From the NCBI GenBank assembly GCA_029062865.1, contig JAIDPG010000229.1, positions 1 through 8,896 of the forward strand: a stretch of 8,896 bases of DNA. Reading direction: 5' to 3'. Below the pieces are notes generated by a model, which was not told the origin of the DNA, did not search any database, and saw only the letters and a list, made by a program, of their open reading frames with translations. Origin of the DNA: Oscillospiraceae bacterium. GTDB taxonomy: Bacteria > Bacillota > Clostridia > Oscillospirales > Ruminococcaceae. The translations under genes and the position numbers were made by a program. The first letter of the stretch is position 1. Every line of letters begins with the position of its first letter. Below are positions 1 through 6,635 of the stretch, one piece after another.

Positions 1-47
1 CCCTCAGCGCTGCAGAGCGAGCGCAGCGAGCGGAGCAGCGGTGAGGG
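1..47. repeat. Imperfect inverted repeat with GAGCG-rich loop
   Basis: The arms CCCTCAGCGCTGC (1-13) and GCAGCGGTGAGGG (35-47) are complementary at 12 of 13 positions; only position 7 against 41 fails to pair. The 21-nt spacer holds short GAGCG/CAGCGAGCG iterations. It lies beyond the 3' end of the minus-strand transporter gene, and neither strand shows a T-run beside the stem, so it is not a clean intrinsic terminator. Such GC-rich palindromes are often dispersed intergenic repeats, but only one copy is visible here and the window edge cuts its left context. Confidence 0.5.
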
Positions 48-60
48 AATTTTGAAATTT

Positions 61-93
61 AAATTTAAATAAACACCATTCAAGTTAGTGTTT
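61..93 (-). terminator. Weak candidate terminator of the transporter gene
   Basis: Read on the minus strand, AAACACTA (93-86) can pair with TGGTGTTT (78-71) around a 7-nt loop, counting one G-U pair. The stem is followed by an A/T-rich run of AAATTT units. It starts about 10 nt after the transporter stop codon, which is the expected place. The stem is AT-rich and the tail is not pure T, so termination would be weak. Confidence 0.3.
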
Positions 94-103
94 GGGGGAG
101 CAG

Positions 104-979
104 TCAAACCTGCTTTTTAGGTCTGTTATTATACAAAAACATTATCAATGCCGCGGCGATTATGATAAAATAGCCGATAAAGCTGAATAAATCGGGGATC
201 TCGTTTTTGAATACAAAGCCCAACATTCCCGCGAAGATGATCTGCGTGTAGTCGTAAATCGAGACCTCCCGCGCGGGCGCGTAGGAATAGCACGCCGTTA
301 TCGCGAACTGCCCGCCTGCCGCCGCGATTCCCGCTCCGATAAGGAACAGCAGCTGCGAAAGCGTCATCGGGGAGTAATCGAAAATGAGCGCGGGCGCGGC
401 GCAGAGCGTCGAAAACGCGCTGAAAAAGAACACGATGTAATAGCCGTCCGTGCCGCGGCTCGTCAGCTTTCGGACGAACGTATACGCAAGTCCCGCGCAG
501 GCGCCGCCCGCAAATCCCGCTATGGCGGGGATAAGCTGTGCGTTCAAAAAACCGGGCTTTAGGACGAACATCGCCCCCGCGAACGCGGTTATAATGCAGA
601 TTATCTGGACTTTGTCCGGAATTTCGCGGAGCAGGAAAATCGAGAAAATAATCGCGAAGAACGGCGACATTTTGTTTAGCAGCGAAGCGTCCGCGACGCG
701 CAGCGACGAAAGCGCGTAAAAATTCCCCAGCATTCCGAGAAAGCCCGCGATCGACCGCGCGAAAACCCCGAAGCGCTCGCCCTTTTTCGGGAGTATGTAG
801 TGCCGGTTCTTTATCATCGCGCCGCTTGCGATCATCATCGCGAACAAATTCCGAAAGAACGTCTTTTGTATCACGGGGATATCCCCCGACATCGACACGC
901 ATAGGTTCATCACCGCAAAGCAGAACGCCGAAATTATAATAAGCACAATCGCCTTAGTAAGGCGTTTTTTATTTTCCAT
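104..979 (-). CDS. EamA/DMT-superfamily transporter
   Basis: A 291-residue, very hydrophobic integral membrane protein of the drug/metabolite transporter superfamily, EamA (RhaT-like) type, expected to have ten TM helices built from two homologous halves. Half one (about residues 8-140) ends with a hydrophobic helix and LLREIPD (E119). Half two (about 152-284) ends with the equivalent FAGMLGFVFKNEIPD (E260). This repeated acidic residue followed by IPD shows the internal duplication. Length is normal for the family (280-310). I chose the ATG at 979 because GGGAG lies at good spacing upstream and the protein then begins MENKKRLTKAIVLIII, a normal first helix. An upstream in-frame extension to 1117 would run through the hairpin and promoter. 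The gene is divergent from ldhA. The substrate cannot be told from sequence; family members export amino acids, nucleotides or other metabolites. Confidence 0.88.
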   Translation of the reverse strand: MENKKRLTKAIVLIIISAFCFAVMNLCVSMSGDIPVIQKTFFRNLFAMMIASGAMIKNRHYILPKKGERFGVFARSIAGFLGMLGNFYALSSLRVADASLLNKMSPFFAIIFSIFLLREIPDKVQIICIITAFAGAMFVLKPGFLNAQLIPAIAGFAGGACAGLAYTFVRKLTSRGTDGYYIVFFFSAFSTLCAAPALIFDYSPMTLSQLLFLIGAGIAAAGGQFAITACYSYAPAREVSIYDYTQIIFAGMLGFVFKNEIPDLFSFIGYFIIIAAALIMFLYNNRPKKQV

Positions 980-1011
980 AACTTCTCCCAAACTCTGATT
1001 TAGTATTAGCG

Positions 1012-1042
1012 GCGTTTTCCCCGCCGAAGGCGGGGAAAACGC
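1012..1042 (-). other. 14-bp perfect hairpin at 5' end of transporter mRNA
   Basis: The arms 1012-1025 and 1029-1042 are perfectly complementary (GCGTTTTCCCCGCC on both strands) around a 3-nt loop. With the promoter at 1056-1084 on the minus strand, transcription should begin near 1049, so the hairpin starts within about 7 nt of the mRNA 5' end and lies about 33 nt before the start codon. No T-run follows it in the minus direction, which argues against a terminator. A 5' mRNA-stabilising stem is the simplest reading, by analogy with known 5' hairpins that block 5'-end-dependent decay. A dispersed palindromic repeat is the alternative. Confidence 0.6.
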
Positions 1043-1055
1043 GGTTACAATTATT

Positions 1056-1084
1056 ATTATAGACTCGTTCGTTAGGTTTGTCAA
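1056..1084 (-). promoter_or_regulatory. Perfect consensus sigma-A promoter for the transporter
   Basis: Reading the minus strand, TTGACA (1084-1079), a 17-bp spacer and TATAAT (1061-1056) match the housekeeping consensus at 12 of 12 positions with ideal spacing. The predicted start site is near 1049, giving a leader of about 70 nt that contains the 14-bp hairpin. The orientation fits only the divergent transporter gene. Confidence 0.88.
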
Positions 1085-1114
1085 GCATAATTTCAATTCC
1101 AAAGCGCAAAATAA

Positions 1115-1130
1115 CAAAAATATATTTTTG
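1115..1130. promoter_or_regulatory. 16-bp perfect palindrome upstream of ldhA, possible operator
   Basis: C-AAAAA-TATA-TTTTT-G is a perfect 16-bp palindrome directly before the ldhA Shine-Dalgarno. A symmetric AT-rich site at this place could bind a dimeric repressor. The centre AAATATATTT matches the middle of the known Rex (NADH/NAD+ sensor) operator, and Rex commonly controls ldh genes in Bacillota, but the outer TTGTG/CACAA halves of that consensus are absent. A chance AT-rich palindrome is quite possible. I see no convincing plus-strand -35/-10 pair for ldhA in 980-1145. Confidence 0.3.
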
Positions 1131-1145
1131 CCAAGGAGAGAAATT

Positions 1146-2126
1146 ATGGAAAAGATCGCGTTTTTTGACGCTAAACCCTATGACCGAGAATGGTTTGATA
1201 AGATCAATAAAAAGCACGAGATAATCTACTATGAGTGCCGCCTGCGCCCCGAAAGCGCGCGCCTTGCCGACGGCTGCAAGGCGGCGTGCGCGTTCGTCAA
1301 CGACGTTATCAACGCGAAGACGATAGACGCGCTCTCTGAAATGGGCGTGAAGGTCCTGCTGATGCGCTGCGCGGGGTTTAACAACATCTCGCTGGACGCG
1401 GCAAAGGGAAAGCTGACGATATTGCGCGTTCCCGCGTATTCGCCCTACGCCGTCGCGGAGCACGCTATGGGAATGATACTCGCGCTGAACAGAAAGATCC
1501 CGCGCGCCTATATCAGAACGCGCGACTTCAATTTCAGCCTCGTCGGGCTTACGGGCTTCGACCTCCACGGAAAAACCGCTGGCGTTATCGGCACGGGCAA
1601 GATCGGGCAGGCGTTTATCGACATCTGCAAGGGCTTCGGAATGGAGATCCTCGCCTACGACCCGCATCCCGCCGACATCAACGGCGTGCGTTATGTCGAG
1701 ACGGACGAGCTTTTCAGGCAGTCGGACATAATCTCGCTGCACTGCCCGCTGACGCGGGAAACGCGCTATATCATTGACGAGGGCGCGATAAATCTGATGA
1801 AGAAATCCGCGCTTATCGTCAACACCTCGCGCGGGCAGCTTATCGACAGCGAGGCGCTGCTCTCCGCGCTGAACGACAAGCGGATAGGCGGCGCGGCGCT
1901 GGACGTTTATGAGGAGGAAAGCGGCTTGTTCTTCGAGGACAATTCGGATAAAATCGTCACCGACGAGGTCCTGTCGCTGCTTGTCAGCCGCCCGAACGTG
2001 CTGATAACCTCGCACCAGGCGTTCCTCACCGAGGAGGCGCTAAGAAGCATCGCCGAGGTAACTTTACAAAATTTTGACGATTATCTTGAGGGGAAAGAGC
2101 CGAAAAACGAGGTGAAAGCAAAATAA
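1146..2126 (+). CDS. ldhA: D-lactate dehydrogenase (D-2-hydroxyacid dehydrogenase family)
   Basis: This 326-residue cytoplasmic enzyme should reduce pyruvate to D-lactate with NADH, regenerating NAD+ in fermentation. The Rossmann loop GTGKIG is at 149-154, and the aspartate in YDPHP (D172) is the usual NAD-preferring residue after beta-2. The catalytic trio of the family fits by both motif and spacing: R229 in NTSRG, E258 in DVYEEE and H290 in SHQAF. The tail SHQAFLTEEALRSIAEVTLQN strongly resembles LdhA-type enzymes rather than VanH or phosphoglycerate dehydrogenases. E. coli LdhA has 329 residues, so the gene is full length. The start at 1146 is fixed by AAGGAGAG at 1133-1140. The gene ends 4 nt before the pheST promoter and has no strong terminator of its own, so read-through into the T-box leader is plausible. 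Activity on another 2-ketoacid cannot be ruled out. Confidence 0.9.
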   Translation: MEKIAFFDAKPYDREWFDKINKKHEIIYYECRLRPESARLADGCKAACAFVNDVINAKTIDALSEMGVKVLLMRCAGFNNISLDAAKGKLTILRVPAYSPYAVAEHAMGMILALNRKIPRAYIRTRDFNFSLVGLTGFDLHGKTAGVIGTGKIGQAFIDICKGFGMEILAYDPHPADINGVRYVETDELFRQSDIISLHCPLTRETRYIIDEGAINLMKKSALIVNTSRGQLIDSEALLSALNDKRIGGAALDVYEEESGLFFEDNSDKIVTDEVLSLLVSRPNVLITSHQAFLTEEALRSIAEVTLQNFDDYLEGKEPKNEVKAK

Positions 2127-2130
2127 CCCC

Positions 2131-2159
2131 TTGACAAACTCGGTAAAATATGTTAAAAT
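2131..2159 (+). promoter_or_regulatory. Promoter of the pheST T-box transcript
   Basis: TTGACA (2131-2136), a 17-bp spacer and TAAAAT (2154-2159) form a strong sigma-A promoter. A TG at 2151-2152 gives an extended -10 motif. It starts right after the ldhA stop codon, and transcription should begin near 2166, ahead of T-box Stem I. Confidence 0.88.
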
Positions 2160-2165
2160 AAACTT

Positions 2166-2433
2166 GGCTGTGAAAGTGTGTAAGTAGGTTTTCGCCGCTT
2201 GACCCAGAGAATGAGCGTAATTGCTGGAAGCGCTCTGTCAATGCGAAAAGCCGAATTTCAGCACCGGAGCCCTCCGCGAGAAACTAAGCGGACGTCCGCC
2301 GCGTTAAGGCGATTCAAGGGCGCGGGCGCGTTTGAGTGCAAGGTCATTCAAGCGAACACATTTCCCGCGAATTTGGGTGGTACCGCGAGTTTACGCTCGT
2401 CCCAAAGCAATTTGGGGCGAGTTTTTATTTTTT
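2166..2433 (+). promoter_or_regulatory. T-box riboswitch, phenylalanine specifier (UUC)
   Basis: This leader binds uncharged tRNA-Phe and lets transcription continue into pheST when charging is low. Stem I has the conserved AGAGA (2206-2210) and the distal-loop motif GCTGGAAG (2223-2230), held by the pairings TTGAC/GTCAA, GAGCG/CGCTC and GGTTTTCGC/GCGAAAAGCC. Below these, AGTA on the 5' strand faces GAATTTCA on the 3' strand: the specifier loop, with TTC (Phe) at 2257-2259 followed by the usual A. The T-box sequence GGGTGGTACCGCG, at about 2375-2387, is a perfect family match. It is followed by the mutually exclusive terminator. The specifier codon agrees with the regulated genes, which makes the call very secure. 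Exact stem boundaries are my folding by eye. Confidence 0.96.
2396..2433 (+). terminator. T-box intrinsic terminator
   Basis: CTCGTCCCAAA (2396-2406) pairs with TTTGGGGCGAG (2411-2421) as an 11-bp stem with one G-U pair and a GCAA tetraloop, followed by TTTTTATTTTTT. The 5' arm CTCGTCCC can instead pair with the T-box side (GGG and CGAG) to form the antiterminator. It ends 19 nt before the pheS start codon. Confidence 0.93.
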
Positions 2434-2452
2434 AGAAAGGATTGAATAATTC

Positions 2453-3472
2453 ATGAAAGATTTTAGTGAGATTAAAGAACAGGTAAAATCAAAGCTCTCG
2501 GAGGTCGCGGACGGCGTTCAGCTTTCGGAATTCTGGCAGAAGTATCTCGGGAAAACGGGCGTTATCTCGGGTCTGATGAAGGAAATGAAGAGCGTCCCGC
2601 CGGAGGAGAAGCCGACGTTCGGCAAGGCGGTGAACGAGGTTCGCGAGTGGGCGCAGAATTTGTATAACGAAAAGCAATCGGAAATCAAGGAGTACGAGCT
2701 GAAAAAGCGCTACGAGCGCGAGGCGGTTGACGTTACGATGCCCGCGTTGAAGCGCGCTCCCGCAAATCTCCACCCGATCTCGCTTATCACGCAGCAGATG
2801 ATCTCGGTGTTCGCGGGAATGGGCTTCGAGGTTCTGGAATATCCCGAAATAGAGGACGATGATCATAACTTCACGCGGCTCAACGTCCTTAAGGATCACC
2901 CGTCGCGCGATATGCAGGACACGTTCTGGCTGACCGAGGATCTTTTGTTGAGAACGCATACTTCCCCGGGGCAGATACGCACAATGGACGCGGAAAAGCC
3001 GCCGATAAAGGTGCTTGTTCCCGGCAAGGTTTTCCGTTCGGATTCGGACGCGACGCACTCTCCGATGTTTATGCAGATGGAGGGCTTGGTTGTCGACAAG
3101 GGCATCACGCTGTGCGATCTGCAGGGTATGTTGGATCAATTCGTTCGGCAGATGTTCGGCGGCGGCACGAAAACGCGCCTGCGCCCGTCCTACTTCCCGT
3201 TCACCGAGCCGTCCGTCGAGGTCGACGTGTCGTGCTTTGAGTGCGGCGGCAAGGGCTGCTCGCTTTGCAAGGGTACGGGCTGGATAGAGGTTCTCGGCGG
3301 CGGCGTAGTCAACAAAAAGGTTTTGGAGAATTGCAACATAGACCCGGAGGTTTATTCGGGCTTGGCGTTCGGCATCGGTGTGGAGCGCATTACAATGCTG
3401 AAATACGGAATTCCGAATATGGGAATGTTCTTCGCGAACGATTTGGACTTTTTGGCTCAATTCAAGGCTTAA
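2453..3472 (+). CDS. pheS: Phenylalanyl-tRNA synthetase alpha subunit
   Basis: The catalytic subunit of the cytoplasmic alpha2-beta2 class II synthetase that charges tRNA-Phe. At 339 residues it is a normal full-length PheS. Residues 1-95 form the N-terminal coiled-coil arm that contacts tRNA. Motif 2 is FRSDSDATHSPMFMQMEG (194-211). The Phe pocket FPFTEP is at 248-253, and motif 3 GLAFGIGVERITML is at 303-316, with A305 at the position equivalent to the E. coli A294 specificity residue. Between them is a four-cysteine knuckle (C261, C264, C269, C272; CxxCx4CxxC) that resembles the possibly metal-binding insert often seen in Bacillota PheS. The start follows AAAGGA at 2436-2441, with a somewhat long spacing of 11 nt. 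It is the first gene of the T-box-controlled operon, and pheT begins 11 nt after its stop. Confidence 0.97.
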   Translation: MKDFSEIKEQVKSKLSEVADGVQLSEFWQKYLGKTGVISGLMKEMKSVPPEEKPTFGKAVNEVREWAQNLYNEKQSEIKEYELKKRYEREAVDVTMPALKRAPANLHPISLITQQMISVFAGMGFEVLEYPEIEDDDHNFTRLNVLKDHPSRDMQDTFWLTEDLLLRTHTSPGQIRTMDAEKPPIKVLVPGKVFRSDSDATHSPMFMQMEGLVVDKGITLCDLQGMLDQFVRQMFGGGTKTRLRPSYFPFTEPSVEVDVSCFECGGKGCSLCKGTGWIEVLGGGVVNKKVLENCNIDPEVYSGLAFGIGVERITMLKYGIPNMGMFFANDLDFLAQFKA

Positions 3473-3483
3473 GGGGGATAAAC

Positions 3484-5892
3484 ATGAAGATTTTATACAG
3501 CTGGTTAAAGGACTATGTAGACATTGACTGTGAGCCCTCCGAGCTTGTTGACAAGCTCTTCGGCTCGGGCTTTGAGGTCGAGGAGACGACTTATCTCGGG
3601 CAGGATATCGAGAAGGTGGTCGTCGGCGAGGTGAAGTCTATCGAGAAGTACGAGGGCACGCATTTGTACATCTGCCACGTCGATTGCGGCGAGCTCGGCG
3701 CGGACAACCTGATACTCACGGGCGCGGACAACGTGTTCAAGGGCGCGAAGGTGCCTGCGGCGGTGGTCGGCGCGAAGCTCCCCGGCGGGATCGAGATCGC
3801 GCCGCGCAAAATGGCGGATATGGTGAGCTACGGAATGCTCTGCTCCGGCGAGGAGCTTGGTGTAAACGAGGACTGGATAAAGGGCGGCGGCGTTCACGGG
3901 ATCCTTATTCTCCCCGACAGCGCGGTCGTCGGCGAGGATATCAAGAAGACGCTTGATCTCGACGATTATCTGTTTGATATCTCGATCACGGCGAACAGAC
4001 CCGACTGCCAGAGCGTTCTCGGAATCGCGAGAGAGGTCGCGGCGTTCCTCGGAAAGCCGCTCAAGGAGCCGGATTACAGCTTCACGCGCACAGAGGTGAC
4101 GAAGCCCGAGATCGAGGTCGCGGTTGACGCGCTCGACCTTTGCCCGCGCTATCTCGGCGATTATATCTACGACGTAAAGCACTTCGACAGCCCGCAATGG
4201 ATGAAGCGGAGGCTTTCGGTTTGCGGGTTCTCGGCGATTGACGCAATCGTCGACGTTACGAACTATGTGCTTCTGGAGATAGGTCAGCCGATGCACGCGT
4301 ATGATCTTGATACGCTGGACGGCAAGTCGATACTTGTGCGCCGCGCGAACGACGGAGAAACCATTGTTACGCTCGATGAAAAGGAGCGCAAGCTCGCGCG
4401 CGATAATCTGTTAATCTGCGACAAGGTAAAGGGCGTGGGTCTCGCGGGAATTATGGGCGGCTTGAATTCCGAGATCGAGGTGAAAACCAGCGAGATTTTG
4501 CTTGAAGCCGCGAAATTCCGCCGCGACAACGTTCGCAAGACATCGCGCGCACTCGGGCTTCACACCGACGCGGCTGCGAGATTTGAAAAGGGCGTTGACG
4601 AGTACGGCGTTGAGTGCGGAATGAAGCGCGCGTTAAACCTCGTTGAGAAGCTCGGCATAGCGAAGATCGGAAGCTCGAGCTTTGACGTTTCCGCGGGCGA
4701 GGACAAGGGCGAGGCTAAATTCGATGTTACAGTCACGAAAATCAACTCCGTTCTCGGAATTGAAGTTCCGCAAGCGGATATTGTGAGAATTCTGAAATCG
4801 CTGCAATTCGGCGTAACGGAAAGCGGCGAGACGCTTTCTATCACCGTTCCGCGCTGGAGAACGGACGTTGAGGGCTATCAGGACATCGCCGAGGAGGTTA
4901 TCCGCGAGTACGGCTACGACCACGTTGTGCCGACATTCCTTGACAGCGCTAAGGTAACGAACGGCGGGCTTTCGTTCCTGCAGAACAAGGAGCTTTCCGC
5001 TAAGGAATTCCTCTGCTCGCAGGGCTTTTACGAGATCAGAACGCTCGCGATGTATTCCGACCGCGAGCTTGATATGATACGCCTCCCGAAAAACGCGCCG
5101 GAGCGCACCGCTGTGCGGCTTCTCAACCCGATAACGGACAACCTTTCGATAATGCGCACGGTTATGAGCCCGTGCATGATAAACGTCATCGCGGACAATA
5201 TCAAGTCCGACCACTCGGCGGGGCGCTTTTTCGAGATAGCGAACGTGTATCTCCCGAAGGCTGTTCCGCTCACCGAGCCGCCCGTCGAGCGCAAGACGCT
5301 CTGTATCGGCGCATACGGCGCGGACGAGAGCTTCTTCACCGTCAAGGACGCGCTGGAGTGCTTCGCGGCTTCTAACGGCTTAAAATTCCGCTACGAGCGC
5401 GGCGAGTGCAGCTTCCTGCACCCCGAGATCTGCGCGGATATTTTCTGCGAGGGCAAAAAGATCGGGCAGCTCGGCAAGCTGCGCTATGAGATAGTCAACG
5501 ACCTCAACATCGCCGAGGGCAAGAAAACCGACCTCAACGTCATTCTCGCGGAGCTCGATTACTCCGCGCTGGAGAGCCTGTATAAGCGCGATATGAAATT
5601 CACCGCGGACAACGGCAAGGCAAAGGCAAAGCGCGACATCTCGCTTATCTGCGACAAGAAAACGCTCTGCGTCGAGATCGAGGACGTTGTCAAGGCAACG
5701 AGCGAAAAAGCCGCGGACGTTCGTCTTATTGACAGCTTTGAGAGCGAGAAGCTCGGTTTCGGCAAAAAGAGCCTTACGTTCACGATAACCTACGCGGGCG
5801 CGGAGGATATCACAGACGAGCTCGCCGACAGCGAGACCGAGGCGGTTGCGAACGCGCTGAAGGACAAGCTCGGCGCGGTGCGCAGGGTTTAA
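3484..5892 (+). CDS. pheT: Phenylalanyl-tRNA synthetase beta subunit
   Basis: The large subunit of PheRS, 802 residues, the usual bacterial length. In order: N-terminal module MKILYSWLKDYVDI; EMAP/OB-type tRNA-binding domain (about 40-150, VVVGEV and LITGADN-like ILTGADNV, then GMLCSGEELG); B3/B4 editing region that should hydrolyse Tyr-tRNA-Phe (about 210-385, with GQPMHAYDLDTL at 267-278 and GIMGG at 322-326); B5 domain ending PRWRTDVEGYQDIAEEVIREYGYDH (about 410-480); catalytic-like core (about 490-690, NPITDNLSIMRT); and the C-terminal FDX-ACB anticodon-binding domain (about 704-801, starting MKFTADNGKAKAKRDISLIC). The start at 3484 is supported by AAGGGGG just upstream and by the standard N-terminus; an in-frame extension upstream to 3241 would overlap pheS and is spurious. 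It is translated from the pheS mRNA and ends before a strong terminator. Confidence 0.97.
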   Translation: MKILYSWLKDYVDIDCEPSELVDKLFGSGFEVEETTYLGQDIEKVVVGEVKSIEKYEGTHLYICHVDCGELGADNLILTGADNVFKGAKVPAAVVGAKLPGGIEIAPRKMADMVSYGMLCSGEELGVNEDWIKGGGVHGILILPDSAVVGEDIKKTLDLDDYLFDISITANRPDCQSVLGIAREVAAFLGKPLKEPDYSFTRTEVTKPEIEVAVDALDLCPRYLGDYIYDVKHFDSPQWMKRRLSVCGFSAIDAIVDVTNYVLLEIGQPMHAYDLDTLDGKSILVRRANDGETIVTLDEKERKLARDNLLICDKVKGVGLAGIMGGLNSEIEVKTSEILLEAAKFRRDNVRKTSRALGLHTDAAARFEKGVDEYGVECGMKRALNLVEKLGIAKIGSSSFDVSAGEDKGEAKFDVTVTKINSVLGIEVPQADIVRILKSLQFGVTESGETLSITVPRWRTDVEGYQDIAEEVIREYGYDHVVPTFLDSAKVTNGGLSFLQNKELSAKEFLCSQGFYEIRTLAMYSDRELDMIRLPKNAPERTAVRLLNPITDNLSIMRTVMSPCMINVIADNIKSDHSAGRFFEIANVYLPKAVPLTEPPVERKTLCIGAYGADESFFTVKDALECFAASNGLKFRYERGECSFLHPEICADIFCEGKKIGQLGKLRYEIVNDLNIAEGKKTDLNVILAELDYSALESLYKRDMKFTADNGKAKAKRDISLICDKKTLCVEIEDVVKATSEKAADVRLIDSFESEKLGFGKKSLTFTITYAGAEDITDELADSETEAVANALKDKLGAVRRV

Positions 5893-5914
5893 AGAAGAAT
5901 ATCAGAGACAAGAG

Positions 5915-5941
5915 CCTGCTCACTTTGTGAGCAGGTTTTTT
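5915..5941 (+). terminator. Intrinsic terminator of pheST
   Basis: CCTGCTCAC (5915-5923) and GTGAGCAGG (5927-5935) form a perfect 9-bp stem with a TTT loop, followed by six T. It lies 22 nt after the pheT stop. The segment AAGAGCCTGCT leading into it recurs at 6575-6585 ahead of the next small gene. Confidence 0.95.
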
Positions 5942-5952
5942 GCGTTTACACA

Positions 5953-5981
5953 TTGATTTTTGTTGGAAATTGTGATATAAT
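5953..5981 (+). promoter_or_regulatory. Extended -10 promoter for the small membrane-protein gene
   Basis: TTGATT (5953-5958), a 17-bp spacer and a perfect TATAAT (5976-5981), with TG at 5973-5974, give an extended -10 promoter. The predicted start is near 5988, leaving a leader of about 52 nt before the ATG at 6040. It sits 11 nt after the pheST terminator, so the gene is an independent unit. Confidence 0.8.
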
Positions 5982-6039
5982 TTATGTAGGGAGCTATTCG
6001 ATAAATCGGAATTTGTATGCTCTGAAAGCGGGTGAAAAT

Positions 6040-6522
6040 ATGAGCGGAAAATTTAACAACAGTTCAAACGGAGTTTGTACTGCGTATTGTATTATAATCA
6101 CGGGTGTGGTATTATTTGGCGGTGCGGCGGTTTGTGTGTATGCCGGGCTTGACAGAGCCGTATCAACTATCGTGGTTTTAGTAGTCTTGACGATTTCGCT
6201 TATGCCGATGTTTATTCTCAGAAAATGTGAATTTTCAGCCGATAATGAAAAGGTCGTTTTTCGTGCGGCGTTCCTTAAGCGTACGTATCGCTTTATGGAA
6301 ATCAAATCAGCTTCGACACAGGTAGGCTTCGCTCACGGCAAATACGGCGCTTCCGCTCGTGTGGAGCTTGTTATTACACTATCAGACGGGGAGTGCTTTA
6401 AATACTGCGATGAAAATGTTCCCGACGAAGCGTTGAGCACCCCCGAAAAACACAAGAAGTTTCAAGACGGTCATCAGTTTACGGCATTATGTAAATTCAT
6501 AAACGAACGAGCAAGCGCATAA
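6040..6522 (+). CDS. Small two-TM protein with PH-like cytoplasmic domain, function unknown
   Basis: I do not recognise a named family. The 160-residue protein begins with a short polar stretch, then two hydrophobic helices (about 14-36, AYCIIITGVVLFGGAAVCVY, and about 40-60, ending MPMFIL). A soluble tail (about 61-160) follows, with the beta-rich pattern FSADNEKVVFRAAFLKRTYRFMEI. This two-helices-then-PH-like-domain layout, with a basic R/K-rich strand and a hydrophobic C-terminal helix (FTALCKFINERA), resembles bacterial PH (bPH) membrane proteins; the assignment is inference from pattern only. The start at 6040 gives the cleanest N-terminus, but the preceding GGGTG is a mediocre ribosome site; an in-frame start upstream would add up to 29 residues. 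It has its own promoter. Its stop codon lies inside the 24-bp repeat, and codon use is less GC-biased than in pheT or eno. Confidence 0.72.
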   Translation: MSGKFNNSSNGVCTAYCIIITGVVLFGGAAVCVYAGLDRAVSTIVVLVVLTISLMPMFILRKCEFSADNEKVVFRAAFLKRTYRFMEIKSASTQVGFAHGKYGASARVELVITLSDGECFKYCDENVPDEALSTPEKHKKFQDGHQFTALCKFINERASA

Positions 6523-6539
6523 TCCCCCAAATAAGGGAA
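6516..6539 (+). repeat. 24-bp direct repeat, copy 1
   Basis: The sequence starting CGCATAATCCCCC and ending AAATAAGGGAA is identical to 7032-7055. Copy 1 includes the stop codon of the two-TM protein. Similarity extends leftward: 6494-6505 matches 7021-7033 at 12 of 13 positions once 10 nt of copy 1 are skipped. TCCC/GGGA inside it could form only a weak 4-bp hairpin. Confidence 0.9.
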
Positions 6540-6552
6540 GCAATGCCGCTTT

Positions 6553-6610
6553 AGAGGCAAGAATTTTAAGAGGCAAGAGCCTGCTAATTTTTGTGTGCAG
6601 GTTCTGTTTA
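6553..6610 (+). terminator. Degenerate copy of the pheST-type terminator
   Basis: Positions 6570-6585 match 5905-5920 at 15 of 16 bases (GAGGCAAGAGCCTGCT against GAGACAAGAGCCTGCT), and GCAGGTT follows at 6597-6603. Here the stem is only CCTGC/GCAGG with a long loop and the tail is TTCTGTTTATTT, so termination should be poor. AGAGGCAAGA also occurs twice (6553-6562 and 6569-6578). It looks like a decayed relative of the terminator at 5915-5941, placed in front of the next gene. Confidence 0.55.
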
Positions 6611-6635
6611 TTTGATTTGCAGGAGTATAATTATT

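Noticed and set aside
129..902. Long alternative minus-strand frame inside the transporter gene.
   Set aside because: The Arg-rich translation has no membrane helices, while the overlapping frame shows a textbook two-half EamA transporter with promoter and ribosome site.
1086..1091. CATAAT as a -10 element for ldhA.
   Set aside because: No acceptable -35 lies 15-19 bp upstream, so I did not annotate an ldhA promoter.
969..2015. Long minus-strand open frame (348 codons) opposite ldhA.
   Set aside because: It is the antisense shadow of a GC-rich gene: Arg/Val/Asp-rich sequence, no domain, no start context. Similar antisense frames opposite pheS, pheT and eno were dismissed for the same reason.
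2199..2435. Open frame of 78 codons in the region between ldhA and pheS.
   Set aside because: It lies wholly inside the T-box leader and includes the specifier, T-box sequence and terminator; not a gene.
3074..3086. PheS motif 2 reads MFMQMEG instead of the FHQ form seen in E. coli.
   Set aside because: I recall Met at this position in Bacillus-type PheS as well, so it is probably ordinary lineage variation rather than an active-site change. An alignment of Bacillota PheS would settle it.
3301..3336. PheS has VVNKKVLEN where E. coli and many others have MVHPNVL.
   Set aside because: All catalytic motifs and neighbouring residues are intact and the gene sits in a normal pheST operon; most likely neutral divergence.
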